Of a stretch of 64,000 nucleotides of DNA, positions 33,118-44,045 are shown in pieces; position 1 is the first letter of the stretch, and each line of letters opens with the position of its first letter. The stretch comes from Pseudomonas fluorescens (GTDB lineage: Bacteria > Pseudomonadota > Gammaproteobacteria > Pseudomonadales > Pseudomonadaceae). The stretch is taken from the NCBI RefSeq assembly GCF_902498185.1, contig NZ_CABVIX010000010.1, positions 62,001-126,000 on the forward strand, in the 5' to 3' direction. The notes under the pieces were generated by a model, which was given only the letters and a program-made list of their open reading frames with translations, was not told the DNA's origin and did no database searches. Both the position numbers and the translations under genes were made by a program.

Positions 33118-34218
33118 TCAGACGTTGAAGCGGAAGTGCATCACATCGCCATCCTTGACGATGTAGTCCTTGCCTTCCAACCGCCACTTGCCAGCTTCTT
33201 TCGCGCCGCCTTCACCGTTGTACTGGATGAAGTCGTCATAGGCGACCACCTCAGCACGGATGAAGCCTTTCTCGAAGTCGGTGTGGATCACCCCAGCGGC
33301 CTGTGGGGCGGTGGCGCCGATGCGCACGGTCCAGGCGCGGACTTCCTGGACGCCTGCGGTGAAGTAGGTCTGCAGGTTGAGCAGGCCGTAGCCGGCGCGG
33401 ATGACACGGTTCAGGCCGGGCTCTTCGAGGCCCAGGGCTTCGAGGAACATGTCTTTCTCTTCGCCTTCATCGAGTTCGGCGATCTCGGCCTCGATCTTGT
33501 TGCACACCGGCACCACGACCGCGCCTTCTTCCTCGGCAATGGCCCTGACGACGTCCAGGTGCGGATTGTTCTCGAAGCCGTCTTCGGCCACGTTGGCGAT
33601 GTACATGACCGGCTTGCTGGTCAGCAGGTGGAAGCCGCGGACCACGGCCTTCTCATCGGCGCCCATGTCTTTCATCAGGCTGCGCGCAGGCTTGCCTTCG
33701 GTGAAGTGGGGGATGAGTTTTTCGAGAATCGCTTTTTGCGCCAGGGCGTCCTTGTCACCGCCCTTGGCGTTGCGGGTGACCTTCTGCAGTTGCTTCTCGC
33801 AGCTGTCGAGGTCGGCGAAGATCAGCTCGAGGTCGATGATCTCGATGTCACGCTTGGGGTCGACGCTGTTGGAAACGTGGATCACGTTTTCGTCTTCGAA
33901 GCAGCGCACCACGTGGGCGATGGCGTCGGTCTCGCGGATGTTGGCGAGGAACTTGTTACCCAGGCCTTCACCCTTGGAGGCACCGGCAACCAGGCCGGCG
34001 ATGTCGACGAACTCCATGGTGGTCGGCAGCACGCGGTTCGGCTTGACGATGGCCGCGAGGGCGTCGAGGCGCGCGTCGGGCATCGGCACGATGCCGCTGT
34101 TCGGCTCGATGGTGCAGAAGGGGAAGTTCTCAGCTGCGATACCGGACTTGGTCAGCGCGTTGAACAGGGTGGACTTGCCGACGTTTGGCAGGCCGACGAT
34201 GCCGCAATTGAAACCCAT
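33118..34218 (-). CDS. ychF: Redox-regulated ATPase/GTPase YchF (OLA1 family)
   Basis: 366 residues, full length, starting [19 protein letters not shown] with the P-loop GLPNVGKST. Further motifs are [27 protein letters not shown] (G3 region), a central coiled coil, and the C-terminal TGS-like domain [31 protein letters not shown]. YchF binds ATP in preference to GTP and associates with ribosomes. It lies 22 bp after pth and probably shares its transcript; rplY, pth and ychF are a common trio in gammaproteobacteria. Confidence 0.95.
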   Translation of the reverse strand: MGFNCGIVGLPNVGKSTLFNALTKSGIAAENFPFCTIEPNSGIVPMPDARLDALAAIVKPNRVLPTTMEFVDIAGLVAGASKGEGLGNKFLANIRETDAIAHVVRCFEDENVIHVSNSVDPKRDIEIIDLELIFADLDSCEKQLQKVTRNAKGGDKDALAQKAILEKLIPHFTEGKPARSLMKDMGADEKAVVRGFHLLTSKPVMYIANVAEDGFENNPHLDVVRAIAEEEGAVVVPVCNKIEAEIAELDEGEEKDMFLEALGLEEPGLNRVIRAGYGLLNLQTYFTAGVQEVRAWTVRIGATAPQAAGVIHTDFEKGFIRAEVVAYDDFIQYNGEGGAKEAGKWRLEGKDYIVKDGDVMHFRFNV

Positions 34219-34240
34219 GGGAATTCCCCTCTTGAAGAGA

Positions 34241-34825
34241 TCAGGCCTTCTGGCTGTGCAGTTCGCGCATCGCCTTGGCGAAGTCGCCAGCGAGGACATC
34301 GGGCAGCACGCCGAGGGCAAAGTCGATGCTGGCGTCGAGCTTGTCCTGCTCGGCACGCGGTGCGCGGCCCAGGACGAAGTTGGAGACCAGCTTGGCATCC
34401 CCCGGGTGGCCGATGCCGAGCCGCAGGCGATGGAAGTCGTTCTGGTTGCCGAGCTGCGCGATGATGTCGCGCAGGCCGTTGTGCCCACCATGGCCGCCGC
34501 CGCGCTTGAGCTTGGCAACGCCGGGAGGGAGGTCGAGTTCGTCGTGTGCCACCAGGATCGCCGCAGGCGGGATCCGGAAGAAATTGGCCAATGCCGCCAC
34601 GGACTGGCCGCTGCGGTTCATGTAGGTGGTGGGGATCAGCAAACGAACATCGTTGCCCTGATGGCTGAATTTAGCCGTCAGGCCGAAATACTTGCGGTCA
34701 GCGGTCAGTGAAACACGCTGGGCGCTGGCAATGCGTTCAACGAAAAGAGCCCCTGCGTTATGCCGGGTCTGTTCGTATTCGGGGCCGGGATTTCCCAGGC
34801 CGACGATCAACTGGATGGCGGTCAC
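34241..34825 (-). CDS. pth: Peptidyl-tRNA hydrolase
   Basis: 194 residues. It recycles peptidyl-tRNA dropped from ribosomes by cutting the ester bond. The N-terminus [20 protein letters not shown] contains the conserved N12 and catalytic H22. [10 protein letters not shown] and [30 protein letters not shown] are also signature segments. It lies between rplY, 76 bp upstream, and ychF. Confidence 0.95.
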   Translation of the reverse strand: MTAIQLIVGLGNPGPEYEQTRHNAGALFVERIASAQRVSLTADRKYFGLTAKFSHQGNDVRLLIPTTYMNRSGQSVAALANFFRIPPAAILVAHDELDLPPGVAKLKRGGGHGGHNGLRDIIAQLGNQNDFHRLRLGIGHPGDAKLVSNFVLGRAPRAEQDKLDASIDFALGVLPDVLAGDFAKAMRELHSQKA

Positions 34826-34901
34826 GTAGGGGCTCTTCCTTGGAGTTGGTGGGTTACGGTGCGCGGCACTGTAACCCGATCAACACCGGCGCGCGAGTGG
34901 A

Positions 34902-35498
34902 TTACTCGGCAGCGCCTTCTTCAGCTTCTGGAGCAACGCGCGGTGCGTGGACGTTGGCAACAGCCTTGTCATCACCGTGTGCCAGGGCTACGAACTCGAC
35001 GCCTTTCGGAGCTTTGAGGTCCGACAGGTGGATGATGGTGCCGATTTCGGCATTGCCCAGGTCGACTTCGATGAACTCAGGCAGGTCCTTGGCTTCGCAG
35101 GAAACTTCGATCTGCGACTCAACGTGCGAGATCTCGCCGCCTTTCTTGACCGGTGCTTCTTCGTTGATGAAGTGCACAGGTACGACTGCAGTCAGTTTCT
35201 GGCCAGCAACGACGCGGATGAAGTCAGCGTGCATGATGAACTGCTTGGCAGGGTGGCGCTGCATGGCCTTGACGATGACGTTCTGCTTGACGCCGTCAAC
35301 GTTCAGCTCGATCACGTGGCTGTAGGCAGCTTCGTTTTCGAACAGCTTGGCGATTTCCTTGGCCGCGATGGTCAGGGATTGAGCTTCTTTATCGCCACCG
35401 TATACCACGGCAGGGATGCTCATAGCGTGACGCAGGCGGCGGCTCGCACCTTTCCCCAGGTCAGTACGCGCTTGTGCGTTCAGGATGAAATCGGTCAT
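34902..35498 (-). CDS. rplY: 50S ribosomal protein L25 (general stress protein Ctc type)
   Basis: 198 residues from [24 protein letters not shown]. It binds 5S rRNA through its N-terminal L25 domain (residues 1-95) and carries the extra C-terminal beta domain of the Ctc type ([21 protein letters not shown]). The acidic tail (PEAEEGAAE) is usual in pseudomonads. An upstream in-frame start is rejected because it would read through the prs terminator. It is separated from prs by that terminator but is otherwise in the normal prs-rplY-pth-ychF order. Confidence 0.94.
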   Translation of the reverse strand: MTDFILNAQARTDLGKGASRRLRHAMSIPAVVYGGDKEAQSLTIAAKEIAKLFENEAAYSHVIELNVDGVKQNVIVKAMQRHPAKQFIMHADFIRVVAGQKLTAVVPVHFINEEAPVKKGGEISHVESQIEVSCEAKDLPEFIEVDLGNAEIGTIIHLSDLKAPKGVEFVALAHGDDKAVANVHAPRVAPEAEEGAAE

Positions 35499-35561
35499 TT
35501 TGCTTCTCCAAAATAGCCAGCCCCGAGTGGCACTTGCGACCAGCGCCAACGCGGGGTGGGC

Positions 35562-35599
35562 AAAAAAGCCCCGCCCCAACGGAAATGTTGGGGCGGGGC
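35562..35599 (-). terminator. Strong intrinsic terminator after prs
   Basis: On the minus strand GCCCCGCCCCAAC, a 6-base loop and GTTGGGGCGGGGC form a 13-bp perfect stem followed by six T. It should end most prs transcripts before rplY. Confidence 0.93.
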
Positions 35600-35636
35600 G
35601 CTTTTCATCAACGGGTGTTTCGCGTGGGCAGGGCCC

Positions 35637-36578
35637 TTAGCGGAACATCGCGCTGATCGATTCTTCATTGCTGATGCGGCGTACCGCCTCAGCTACGACC
35701 GGTGCGATATCCAGTTGACGGATACGGTCACAGGCTTGTGCTGCAGCGGACAGCGGGATGGTGTTGGTCACCACCAGCTCGTCCAGCACGGATTTCTCGA
35801 TGTTCTCGATCGCCCGACCCGAGAGGACAGGGTGTGTGCAGTAGGCATAGACCTTTGCAGCGCCGTGTTCTTTCAGGGCCTTGGCCGCATGGCACAAGGT
35901 GCCGGCGGTGTCGACCATGTCGTCTACCAGGATGCAGGTGCGCCCTTCGACGTCGCCGATGATATGCATCACTTCGGAGTGATTGGCCTTTTCACGGCGT
36001 TTGTCGATGATACCCAGATCGACGCCCAGGGACTTGGCAACGGCACGTGCACGCACGACGCCACCGATGTCCGGAGAGACGATCATAAGGTTCTCGAAAC
36101 GCTGGTCCTCGATATCGTCGACCAAAACGGGCGAGCCGTAGATGTTGTCGACTGGGATATCGAAGAAACCCTGGATCTGGTCAGCGTGCAGGTCGACGGT
36201 GAGTACACGGTCGATACCTACGACAGTGAGCATGTCAGCGACGACTTTGGCGCTGATGGCTACACGTGCCGAACGCGGACGGCGGTCCTGGCGGGCATAT
36301 CCGAAGTAGGGAATCACGGCGGTGATTCGGGAGGCTGAGGAGCGGCGGAAGGCGTCGGCCATCACTACCAGTTCCATCAGATTATCGTTGGTTGGCGCGC
36401 AGGTCGGCTGAATGATAAATACGTCTTTACCGCGGACGTTTTCATTAATCTCAGTACTGATTTCGCCGTCGGAGAATTTGCCGACAGAAACATCACCTAG
36501 TGGGATATGCAGCTGACGTACGACACGCCGAGCCAGATCGGGGTTAGCGTTCCCCGTGAAGACCATCATCTTGGACAC
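35637..36578 (-). CDS. prs: Ribose-phosphate pyrophosphokinase
   Basis: 313 residues, read from a GTG start (protein [15 protein letters not shown]); the length matches the family and a CAGG lies about 12 bases upstream. It makes PRPP from ribose 5-phosphate and ATP for nucleotide, histidine and tryptophan synthesis. Seen are the ATP-site [10 protein letters not shown], the metal-binding [12 protein letters not shown], and the PRPP loop [14 protein letters not shown]. It follows tRNA-Gln and ispE on the same strand, a standard pseudomonad arrangement. Confidence 0.96.
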   Translation of the reverse strand: MSKMMVFTGNANPDLARRVVRQLHIPLGDVSVGKFSDGEISTEINENVRGKDVFIIQPTCAPTNDNLMELVVMADAFRRSSASRITAVIPYFGYARQDRRPRSARVAISAKVVADMLTVVGIDRVLTVDLHADQIQGFFDIPVDNIYGSPVLVDDIEDQRFENLMIVSPDIGGVVRARAVAKSLGVDLGIIDKRREKANHSEVMHIIGDVEGRTCILVDDMVDTAGTLCHAAKALKEHGAAKVYAYCTHPVLSGRAIENIEKSVLDELVVTNTIPLSAAAQACDRIRQLDIAPVVAEAVRRISNEESISAMFR

Positions 36579-36625
36579 GCGCAGTACCTGAAGGCTGAGG
36601 GTATACCTGGATGAGTATAGGAAAA

Positions 36626-36700
36626 TGGCAGGGGCGGCTGGATTCGAACCAACGCATGGCAGGATCAAAACCTGCTGCCTTACCGCTTGGCGACGCCCCT
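36626..36700 (-). tRNA. tRNA-Gln (anticodon TTG)
   Basis: 75-nt cloverleaf on the minus strand: acceptor AGGGGCG/CGCCCCT, D-arm GCCAAGCGGTAAGGC, anticodon loop TTTTGAT with TTG, T-arm GTTGGTTCGAATCCAGC and encoded CCA. It lies between ispE (35 bp upstream) and prs, probably processed from their common transcript. Confidence 0.95.
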
Positions 36701-36735
36701 GTATCTGTTGCTTTCGAGTACCTGATACTCGATTC

Positions 36736-37587
36736 CTAGAGCAGACTCTGCAGCTTGCGATGCAACATCGAAACGTTGCTTCCTTTTGCCACAAACCCTG
36801 TTTGGGTCTCTGAAAGAAGGGCCAGAACTTTATCAGCTTCAGCTTTGCTTGGGAAGGCCCCAAACACACAACTTCCAGTTCCGGTTAGTCTTGCATTTGT
36901 GAACTTGCTAAGCAAATTCAACGAGTTACGTACATCTGGGTAACTCTGCTCAACGACCGGTTGGCAGTCATTACGACTGTTTCCCTTGGGAACGGGGCGC
37001 ATCTTAAGGGGCAAGGAATCACGTGTCAACAGCGGATGTGAAAAAATTTCTGCTGTACTAACAGCGACTTGCGGGACCAGCACCACGTACCACGGCTCTT
37101 CGGGGTCGACGGGGGTGAGGCGCTCGCCGACGCCTTCGGCAAATGCGGCGTGGCCGCGGACGAACACCGGCACGTCCGCGCCAAGGGTCAGGCCCAGCTC
37201 CGCCAGCTGGTCGACCGTGGAGTCGACTTGCCACAGATGCGCCAGGCCCAGCAGCGTGGTTGCAGCGTCGGAGCTGCCCCCACCGATGCCGCCGCCCATG
37301 GGCAGGATCTTGCGCAGCCAGATGTCGGCGCCTAGCTTGCAGCCCGACAATTGCTGTAACTGGCGGGCCGCACGGACGATCAGGTTGCTGTCGTGAGGTA
37401 CGGAATCGATGGCGTCGTGCAGGCGGATTTCACCGTCCTTACGCACCGCGAAGCCCAGCTCATCGGCGTGATCGAGAAACTGGAAGACGGTTTCGAGCAG
37501 GTGGTAGCCGTCCGCCCGGCGCCCCAGGATGTGCAGCCAGAGGTTGAGCTTGGCCGGAGCGGGCAGTATCAGGGTGGCATGCTGCAT
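36736..37587 (-). CDS. ispE: 4-diphosphocytidyl-2-C-methyl-D-erythritol kinase
   Basis: 283 residues. It phosphorylates CDP-methylerythritol in the MEP isoprenoid pathway. The N-terminal [27 protein letters not shown] contains the substrate-site lysine, and the GHMP ATP loop [13 protein letters not shown] is at about 95-107. The 3' part of the gene (roughly 36736-37060) is visibly richer in A+T than the 5' part, an internal change in base composition. Its start lies 3 bp after lolB, so the two are cotranscribed. Confidence 0.95.
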   Translation of the reverse strand: MQHATLILPAPAKLNLWLHILGRRADGYHLLETVFQFLDHADELGFAVRKDGEIRLHDAIDSVPHDSNLIVRAARQLQQLSGCKLGADIWLRKILPMGGGIGGGSSDAATTLLGLAHLWQVDSTVDQLAELGLTLGADVPVFVRGHAAFAEGVGERLTPVDPEEPWYVVLVPQVAVSTAEIFSHPLLTRDSLPLKMRPVPKGNSRNDCQPVVEQSYPDVRNSLNLLSKFTNARLTGTGSCVFGAFPSKAEADKVLALLSETQTGFVAKGSNVSMLHRKLQSLL

Positions 37588-37590
37588 GGA

Positions 37591-38208
37591 TCAGTGGCCC
37601 AGCTGGCGCGGCTGCCAGTCCTTGACCACCAGGGTCACGTCGAGGTCCTGGCCATGCAGCTTCATGCGTTCTGGCAACCAGTAGCCGTTCTGCTCGGCAT
37701 AGCTCAGGTATTCGACCTTCCAACCATCCTGGGCAAGGCTGGCCAGGCGGCTGTCGCCGTCCAGGGTCAGCTGGCTCTTGCTGTCGGGGGCGGGCAGGCC
37801 GCGGACCCACCACACCAGATGAGACACCGGCAGACGCCATCCGAGTTGTTCTTCGAGCAGCGTCTCGGGGCTTTCGGCTTCATAGCGGCCCTGGTTGGCC
37901 ACTTCCAGCACCACGCCGCCGGGGCGACCGGTCAGGCGTGCGGCGCCGCGGCCGAGCGGACCGGCCAGGCGAATGTCGTAGTAGTCCTGACGCTGCAGCC
38001 AGAACAGCGTGCCGCTGCCCGAATCGCGCGGAGCGCGGATGCCGACCTTGCCGTTGATCTGCCAGCCATCGAGGCTGCTCAGCTGCTGCTTGTGCTCACG
38101 CCACTGCTGGGGACTGCCCTGGCCTTGCAGGGCCTCGCGGGAACCGAAGCCGGCACAGCCGGCCAGCAGGGCGATGAGGGTAAAGATGATGCAATGGCGC
38201 ATGAACAT
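37591..38208 (-). CDS. lolB: Outer-membrane lipoprotein receptor LolB
   Basis: 205 residues with a lipoprotein signal: LIALLAGC with the acylated cysteine at C18. LolB receives lipoproteins from LolA and inserts them in the outer membrane. Family features are [26 protein letters not shown] and [16 protein letters not shown]. Its start lies 3 bp after the stop of the TPR lipoprotein gene, and ispE follows after 3 bp, giving a tight three-gene unit. Confidence 0.94.
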   Translation of the reverse strand: MFMRHCIIFTLIALLAGCAGFGSREALQGQGSPQQWREHKQQLSSLDGWQINGKVGIRAPRDSGSGTLFWLQRQDYYDIRLAGPLGRGAARLTGRPGGVVLEVANQGRYEAESPETLLEEQLGWRLPVSHLVWWVRGLPAPDSKSQLTLDGDSRLASLAQDGWKVEYLSYAEQNGYWLPERMKLHGQDLDVTLVVKDWQPRQLGH

Positions 38209-38211
38209 GGT

Positions 38212-39939
38212 CTAGAGGGTCTCGGATCCGGTCAGGCGCAGGACGGTCTTGCGCAGGATAGGGCTGTCGGGCTGGGTCTCGAAGGCCTTGGCCCAGACCT
38301 GACGCGCTTCGCGGCGCTTGCCATTGGCCCAGAGCACTTCGCCCAGGTGAGCGGCGACTTCGTGGTCGGGATAGCGATCCATTGCCAGGCGCAGCAAGCG
38401 CTCGGCCTCGTCGAGATTGCCCAGGCGGTAGTTGATCCAGCCCAGGCTGTCGAGCACGGCCGGGTCGTCCGGGTTGATCTGGTGTGCCTTGTCGATCAGC
38501 GCCTTGGCTTCAGCCAGGCGGCTGGTGCGGTCGGCCAGGGTGTAGCCCAGGGCGTTGAGCGCCATGGCGTTTTCCGGCTCGCGGGTAATGATGGCACGCA
38601 GGTCTTTTTCCATCTGCGGCAGGTCGTCACGCTTTTCGGCCAGCATGGCGCGGGTGTAGAGCAGGTTCAGGTCATCGGGGTAGCGCTGGATGGCCTGCTG
38701 CAATACCTGGTCGGCCTGGGCCTGCTTGCCGTTGTTGCCCAGGCTTTCGGCTTCGATCAGGTACAGCTGGATGGCGTAGTCGGGCTGCGCCTCGCGGGCC
38801 TCGGCCAGCAGCCGGGACGCCTCGGCGCTGCGGCCGTTGGCGATGAGAATGTCGGACTGGCGCAGCAGCGCCGGCAGATAGTCGGTGCCAGGACCGACCA
38901 GCGCGTATTCGCGCAGTGCGCCTTCGGGATCGTTGCGCTCTTCGCGGATGCGGCCAAGGTTGAGGTGCGCGGCGTCGACATTGCTGTCGCGCTCGACCAG
39001 CTCCTGCAGGTAGCCCTCGGCTTCGTCCCACTCCTTGTTCTCAAGGCTCACCAACGCCAGTGAATAGCGCAGCTCGTCGTCCTCGGGATACTGCTGGACC
39101 AGGCTCACGAACTCGGCCTTGGCGTCAGCCAGGCGGTCCTGCTCGACCAGCATGCGCGCATAGGTCAGGCGCAGGCGCTTGTCGTCGGGGTTCTCGCTGA
39201 TGGCCTTGCGCAACAGGGGCAGCGCCTCGGGGCCACGGTCGACGGCTTGCAGCAGGCGCGCGCGCAGCAGGATCGGGGCGATCTCGCCCTCCTGCGGCGG
39301 ATGCTCTTCGAGCAGGTCGAGCGCGGCCTGGGCGTTGCCGTCCTGTTGCAGCAGCAGGGCCTTGCCGAACACCAGCTGGCCGTTGTCGGGATATTTGACC
39401 AGCAGGCGGTCGAAGCTCTGCTGCAGGCCGTCGCGGGTCGACTGGTCGGTTTCGGCGGCCGACAGGGCAAGGAAGTCGAAGTGGGTGTCGCCCTGGCCCT
39501 GCAGCACCTTTTCCATGTAGGTCATGGAGTCGTCGTAGCGCCCGGCGCGGGCCAGCTGGATGGCGGCGGCGCGTTGCGCATCGAGGTTTTTCGCATCGTT
39601 GCGCGCCCAGATGAGCGCGGTGTCCAGTGCAGGTTCGTCGGCACCCAGGTATTCGGCAATGCGGTAGGCCCGCTCGGAGACGCCCGGGTCTTGGGTCTTC
39701 ACGGCCTGGTCGACATAGTTTTGCAGGGCGATGTCGAAGCGATTGCGCTGGCCCGCCAGCTCCGCCGTCAGCAGGCTATAGAGCGTCTCCTGGCTGAACG
39801 AGCCATACACCACAGGCGCCACCGGTTCTGCCGGGAGGACGTCGGCGGCCGGAGCTGCTGTTTCCTGGCTCTGTGGGGCCAGGCTCTGGCAGCCCTGGAG
39901 CAGGGCGAGGGCGAGCAGCAATGCGTAGGATCTATTCAT
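38212..39939 (-). CDS. TPR-repeat outer-membrane lipoprotein
   Basis: 575 residues from the ATG MNRSYALLLALALLQGC, with lipobox LLQGC and acylated C17. The rest is tandem helical repeats of the TPR type. Examples are LDLLEEHPPQEGEIAPILLRARLLQAV, LSLVQQYPEDDELRYSLALVSLENKEWDEAEGYL and, near the C-terminus, ALNALGYTLADRTSRLAEAKALIDKAHQINPDDPAVLDSLGWINYRLGN. A homologue precedes lolB in other pseudomonads; its function is not established but it is expected to be a scaffold. It is divergent from hemA across 170 bp. Confidence 0.87.
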   Translation of the reverse strand: MNRSYALLLALALLQGCQSLAPQSQETAAPAADVLPAEPVAPVVYGSFSQETLYSLLTAELAGQRNRFDIALQNYVDQAVKTQDPGVSERAYRIAEYLGADEPALDTALIWARNDAKNLDAQRAAAIQLARAGRYDDSMTYMEKVLQGQGDTHFDFLALSAAETDQSTRDGLQQSFDRLLVKYPDNGQLVFGKALLLQQDGNAQAALDLLEEHPPQEGEIAPILLRARLLQAVDRGPEALPLLRKAISENPDDKRLRLTYARMLVEQDRLADAKAEFVSLVQQYPEDDELRYSLALVSLENKEWDEAEGYLQELVERDSNVDAAHLNLGRIREERNDPEGALREYALVGPGTDYLPALLRQSDILIANGRSAEASRLLAEAREAQPDYAIQLYLIEAESLGNNGKQAQADQVLQQAIQRYPDDLNLLYTRAMLAEKRDDLPQMEKDLRAIITREPENAMALNALGYTLADRTSRLAEAKALIDKAHQINPDDPAVLDSLGWINYRLGNLDEAERLLRLAMDRYPDHEVAAHLGEVLWANGKRREARQVWAKAFETQPDSPILRKTVLRLTGSETL

Positions 39940-40109
39940 AAATGGGGGCTTTGAACGGCTAACCGGCGGTCGGAACATCATGACACAAGCGCAGGGGCAA
40001 AACCCACCTGCGATGGACTCGGTATATTAGGACAATAGCGAACGGTGGTTGTTCTGAATCCTGCGAAGTAGGACAATTATCGGCTTCTCGTCACAACCAG
40101 CGACCTTGC

Positions 40110-41387
40110 ATGGCCTTTCTTGCCCTCGGTATCAACCATAAGACTGCCTCGGTAGACGTACGCGAGCGCGTGGCGTTTACTCCAGAGCAGCTGGTCGATG
40201 CCCTGCAGCAGCTGTGTCGGCTGACCGCCAGCCGCGAGGCGGCGATCCTTTCGACCTGCAACCGCAGCGAGCTCTATATAGAGCAGGACCACCTGGCGGC
40301 CGACAGCGTGCTGCGCTGGCTGGCCGAATACCATCAGCTGAGCCTCGAAGAGTTGCGCGCCTGCGCCTACGTCCATGAAGAGCACGACGCCGTGCGGCAC
40401 ATGATGCGGGTCGCCTCCGGGCTCGATTCGCTGGTGCTGGGCGAGCCGCAGATTCTCGGCCAGATGAAATCGGCCTACGCCGTGGCACGCGAGGCCGGCA
40501 CCGTCGGACCTCTGCTCGGGCGCCTGTTCCAGGCCACCTTCAGCGCCGCCAAGCAGGTGCGCACAGACACTGCCATCGGCGAAAACCCGGTATCGGTGGC
40601 GTTTGCGGCGGTCAGCCTGGCCAAGCAGATCTTCAGCGACCTGGGCCGCAGCCAGGCGCTGCTGATCGGCGCGGGCGAGACCATCACCCTGGTCGCGCGG
40701 CACCTGCACGAGCAGGGCGTGCGCCGCATCGTCGTCGCCAACCGCACGCTGGAGCGCGCGAGTATCCTGGCTGAACAGTTCGGCGCCCACGCCGTGTTGC
40801 TGGCCGACATTCCCCAGGAACTCGCCAACAGCGATATCGTCATCAGTTCCACTGCCAGTCAGTTGCCGATCCTGGGCAAGGGCGCCGTGGAAAGCGCGCT
40901 CAAGCAGCGCCGGCACAAGCCGATCTTCATGGTCGACATTGCCGTGCCGCGCGATATCGAGGCGCAGGTCGGCGAGCTGGACGACGTTTATCTGTACACC
41001 GTCGACGATCTTCACGACGTGGTCGCGGAAAACCTCAAGAGCCGCCAGGGCGCGGCCCAGGCCGCCGAGGAGCTGGTGTCGGTCGGTGCCGAGGATTTCA
41101 TGGTGCGCCTGCGCGAGCTGGCGGCGGTGGATGTGCTCAAGGCCTACCGCCAGCAGAGCGAACGCCTGCGTGACGAAGAACTGAACAAAGCCCAACGCCT
41201 GCTGGCCAACGGCGCCAATCCCGAAGAGGTATTGGCGCAACTGGCGCGCGGGCTCACCAACAAGCTTCTCCACGCCCCTAGCGTGCAGTTGAAAAAGCTC
41301 TCAGCCGAAGGCCGCCTCGATGCATTGGCCATGGCTCAGGAACTCTTTGCCCTCAATGAGGGTTCGACGGATAAAACCCCGCAATGA
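40110..41387 (+). CDS. hemA: Glutamyl-tRNA reductase
   Basis: 425 residues. It reduces glutamyl-tRNA to glutamate-1-semialdehyde, the first committed step of tetrapyrrole synthesis. The catalytic cysteine is in [11 protein letters not shown] (about residue 50), the tRNA-contact segment [17 protein letters not shown] follows, the NADPH fold has [16 protein letters not shown], and the C-terminal dimerisation helices are present. Its stop overlaps the prfA start by ATGA, beginning a run of overlapping genes (hemA, prfA, prmC, moeB, murI). Confidence 0.96.
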   Translation: MAFLALGINHKTASVDVRERVAFTPEQLVDALQQLCRLTASREAAILSTCNRSELYIEQDHLAADSVLRWLAEYHQLSLEELRACAYVHEEHDAVRHMMRVASGLDSLVLGEPQILGQMKSAYAVAREAGTVGPLLGRLFQATFSAAKQVRTDTAIGENPVSVAFAAVSLAKQIFSDLGRSQALLIGAGETITLVARHLHEQGVRRIVVANRTLERASILAEQFGAHAVLLADIPQELANSDIVISSTASQLPILGKGAVESALKQRRHKPIFMVDIAVPRDIEAQVGELDDVYLYTVDDLHDVVAENLKSRQGAAQAAEELVSVGAEDFMVRLRELAAVDVLKAYRQQSERLRDEELNKAQRLLANGANPEEVLAQLARGLTNKLLHAPSVQLKKLSAEGRLDALAMAQELFALNEGSTDKTPQ

Positions 41388-42466
41388 AAGCGTCGCTGCT
41401 CAACAAACTGGACACGATCCAGGACCGCTTCGAGGAACTGACCGCCCTGTTGGGCGATGCCGAGGTCATCAGCGACCAGACGCGTTTTCGCGCCTATTCG
41501 CGCGAGTACGCCGAAGTCGAGCCGGTGAACGCCGCCTATCAGGCCTGGCGCAAGGTGCAGGATGACCTTGAAGGCGCCCAGGCGTTGCTCAAGGATGCCG
41601 ACCCCGACCTGCGCGAGATGGCCGTCGAGGAAGTCCGCGACGCCAAGGAACAGCTGGTTGTGCTCGAAGCGCAGCTGCAGCGCATGCTGCTGCCCAAGGA
41701 CCCGAACGACGGGCGCAACGTGTTCCTGGAAATCCGCGCCGGTACCGGCGGTGACGAGGCGGCAATCTTTTCGGGCGACCTGTTCCGCATGTATTCGCGC
41801 TACGCCGAGCGCCGTGGATGGCGGCTGGAGATCCTCTCGGAGAACGAGGGCGAGCACGGCGGCTACAAGGAGATCATCGCCAGGGTGGAAGGCGACAGCG
41901 TGTACGGCAAACTCAAGTTCGAATCTGGCGCGCACCGCGTGCAACGAGTGCCCGAGACCGAATCCCAGGGCCGTATCCACACCTCGGCCTGCACCGTGGC
42001 GGTGCTGCCCGAGCCGGACGAGCACGTGGCGATCGAGATCAACCCGGCCGACTTGCGCGTCGACACCTACCGAGCCTCGGGCGCGGGTGGCCAGCACATC
42101 AACAAGACCGACTCGGCCGTGCGCATCACCCACTTGCCCACCGGGATCGTGGCGGAGTGCCAGGAAGAGCGCTCGCAGCACAAGAACCGTGCCCGTGCCA
42201 TGCAGTGGCTGTCGGCCAAGCTCAACGACATCCAGACCAGCGCCGCGCAGAACGCCATCGCCAGCGAGCGCAAGCTGCTGGTTGGCTCAGGCGACCGCTC
42301 CGAGCGCATCCGCACCTATAACTATCCACAGGGACGGGTGACCGATCACCGCATCAACCTGACCTTGTATTCCCTCGATGAAGTCCTCGCCGGCGGTGTC
42401 GACGCCGTGATCGAGCCGCTGCTGGCCGAGTATCAGGCCGACCAACTTGCCGCCCTGGGGGATTGA
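41384..42466 (+). CDS. prfA: Peptide chain release factor 1
   Basis: 360 residues, the standard RF1 length. It reads UAA and UAG. The codon-recognition tripeptide appears as PET in [10 protein letters not shown], and the peptidyl-transferase motif GGQ in [22 protein letters not shown]. The GGQ glutamine is the target of PrmC, whose gene overlaps the prfA stop by 4 bp. Confidence 0.96.
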   Translation: MKASLLNKLDTIQDRFEELTALLGDAEVISDQTRFRAYSREYAEVEPVNAAYQAWRKVQDDLEGAQALLKDADPDLREMAVEEVRDAKEQLVVLEAQLQRMLLPKDPNDGRNVFLEIRAGTGGDEAAIFSGDLFRMYSRYAERRGWRLEILSENEGEHGGYKEIIARVEGDSVYGKLKFESGAHRVQRVPETESQGRIHTSACTVAVLPEPDEHVAIEINPADLRVDTYRASGAGGQHINKTDSAVRITHLPTGIVAECQEERSQHKNRARAMQWLSAKLNDIQTSAAQNAIASERKLLVGSGDRSERIRTYNYPQGRVTDHRINLTLYSLDEVLAGGVDAVIEPLLAEYQADQLAALGD

Positions 42467-43296
42467 TGACCATCATCGCCAGCCTGCTGCGCGCCGCGCA
42501 GCTGCCGGATTCACCCACCGAGCGCCTGGACGCCGAGTTGCTGCTCGCCGCCGCCATCGGCAAGTCGCGCAGCTACCTGCACACCTGGCCCGAGCGTATC
42601 GTCAGCAGCGAGGCGGCACAGACCTTCGCCGACTACCTGGCACGACGCCGTGGTGGCGAGCCGGTGGCGTATATCCTCGGGCAGCAGGGGTTCTGGAAGC
42701 TCGACCTCGAGGTCGCGCCGCACACCCTGATTCCTCGCCCCGATACCGAGCTGCTGGTCGAGACCGCGCTTGAGCTGGTGTCGGCCGGCCCCGCGCGGGT
42801 GCTCGACCTGGGCACCGGGACTGGCGCCATCGCACTGGCCCTGGCCAGCGAATGCCCAGCCTGGCAGGTGACCGCTGTCGACCGCATCGCAGAGGCCGTG
42901 GCCCTGGCCGAGCGCAATCGCCAGCGCCTGCGCCTGGAAAACGTTCAGGTGCGGTCCAGCCATTGGTTCGACAGCCTTGCCGGCCAGCACTTCGACCTGA
43001 TCCTCAGCAACCCTCCGTACATTGCAGCCGAAGACCCGCACCTGACAGCCGGCGACGTGCGTTTCGAGCCGAGCAGCGCGCTGGTAGCGGGCAGCGACGG
43101 GCTGGACGACCTGCGCACGATCATCGCCCAGGCTCCGGCGTATCTGCTGCCTGGCGGCTGGCTGCTGCTCGAGCATGGTTTCGACCAGGCCGCGGCGGTT
43201 CGGGCCCTGCTCAGCGATCGCGGCTTTGCCGATGTGGCCAGCCGTCGCGACCTGGGCGGGCATGAACGCATCAGCCTTGGACGCCTGCCATGCTGA
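42463..43296 (+). CDS. prmC: Release factor glutamine methyltransferase
   Basis: 277 residues. It methylates the GGQ glutamine of RF1 and RF2 using S-adenosylmethionine. The N-terminal helical domain is followed by [10 protein letters not shown], the SAM loop [16 protein letters not shown] and the catalytic NPPY in [15 protein letters not shown]. It overlaps prfA by ATGA and moeB by 7 bp. Confidence 0.95.
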   Translation: MMTIIASLLRAAQLPDSPTERLDAELLLAAAIGKSRSYLHTWPERIVSSEAAQTFADYLARRRGGEPVAYILGQQGFWKLDLEVAPHTLIPRPDTELLVETALELVSAGPARVLDLGTGTGAIALALASECPAWQVTAVDRIAEAVALAERNRQRLRLENVQVRSSHWFDSLAGQHFDLILSNPPYIAAEDPHLTAGDVRFEPSSALVAGSDGLDDLRTIIAQAPAYLLPGGWLLLEHGFDQAAAVRALLSDRGFADVASRRDLGGHERISLGRLPC

Positions 43297-44045
43297 GCGA
43301 CCTGGAGCTCTTGCGCTATAGCCGGCAGATCCTGTTGGCGCAGGTAGACATCGACGGCCAACTGAAACTCAAGCAAAGCCGGGCACTGATCGTCGGTCTC
43401 GGCGGCCTGGGCTCGCCGGTGGGGCTGTACCTGGCCGCAGCTGGCGTCGGCGAGCTGCACCTGGCGGACTTCGATACGGTCGATCTCACCAACCTGCAGC
43501 GCCAGATCATCCACGACAGCACCAGTGTCGGCATGAGCAAGGTCGACTCGGCCCTCCAGCGTCTGAGCGCGATCAATCCCGAGATCACGCTCGTTGCGCA
43601 TCGTCAGGCGCTGGACCAGGATTCCCTGGCTGCCGCCGTCTCGGCGGTAGACCTGGTGCTCGATTGCTCCGACAACTTTGGCACCCGCGAAGCGGTCAAT
43701 GCGGCTTGTGTCGCGGCTGGCCGTCCGCTGGTCAGTGGCGCGGCGATCCGCCTCGAAGGGCAGCTCTCGGTCTTCGACCCGCGCCAGTCCGGCAGCCCGT
43801 GTTACCACTGTCTGTACGGACACGGCAGCGAGGCCGAGCTGACCTGCAGCGAAGCGGGAGTGATCGGTCCCCTGGTCGGCCTGGTAGGCAGCTTGCAGGC
43901 GCTCGAAGCCCTGAAACTGCTGGCCGGATTTGGTGAGCCCCTGGTGGGGCGCCTGTTGTTGATCGATGCGCTGGGCACGCGCATGCGTGAGCTGCGGGTC
44001 AAGCGTGATCCGGCCTGCAGCGTCTGCGGCACGCAGCATGGCTGA
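43290..44045 (+). CDS. moeB: Molybdopterin-synthase adenylyltransferase (HesA/MoeB/ThiF family)
   Basis: 251 residues. It activates the C-terminus of the small sulphur-carrier subunit of molybdopterin synthase by adenylylation. Motifs are [16 protein letters not shown], the nucleotide loop [35 protein letters not shown], and two CxxC zinc pairs, CYHC near residue 170 and CSVC near the C-terminus. Its partner carrier is not in the window; a ThiF-like role cannot be excluded. It overlaps prmC and murI. Confidence 0.88.
   Translation: MLSDLELLRYSRQILLAQVDIDGQLKLKQSRALIVGLGGLGSPVGLYLAAAGVGELHLADFDTVDLTNLQRQIIHDSTSVGMSKVDSALQRLSAINPEITLVAHRQALDQDSLAAAVSAVDLVLDCSDNFGTREAVNAACVAAGRPLVSGAAIRLEGQLSVFDPRQSGSPCYHCLYGHGSEAELTCSEAGVIGPLVGLVGSLQALEALKLLAGFGEPLVGRLLLIDALGTRMRELRVKRDPACSVCGTQHG

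Noticed and set aside
33110-33121. GTCAGC repeats near the ychF stop as a tandem repeat or CRISPR-like unit
   Set aside because: Only two to three copies of six bases, partly inside the coding end; no spacers.
37393-39063. 556-residue plus-strand frame opposite lolB and the TPR lipoprotein gene
   Set aside because: Antisense to genes with lipoboxes and TPR repeats; composition is A/G/Q/L-rich without domains.
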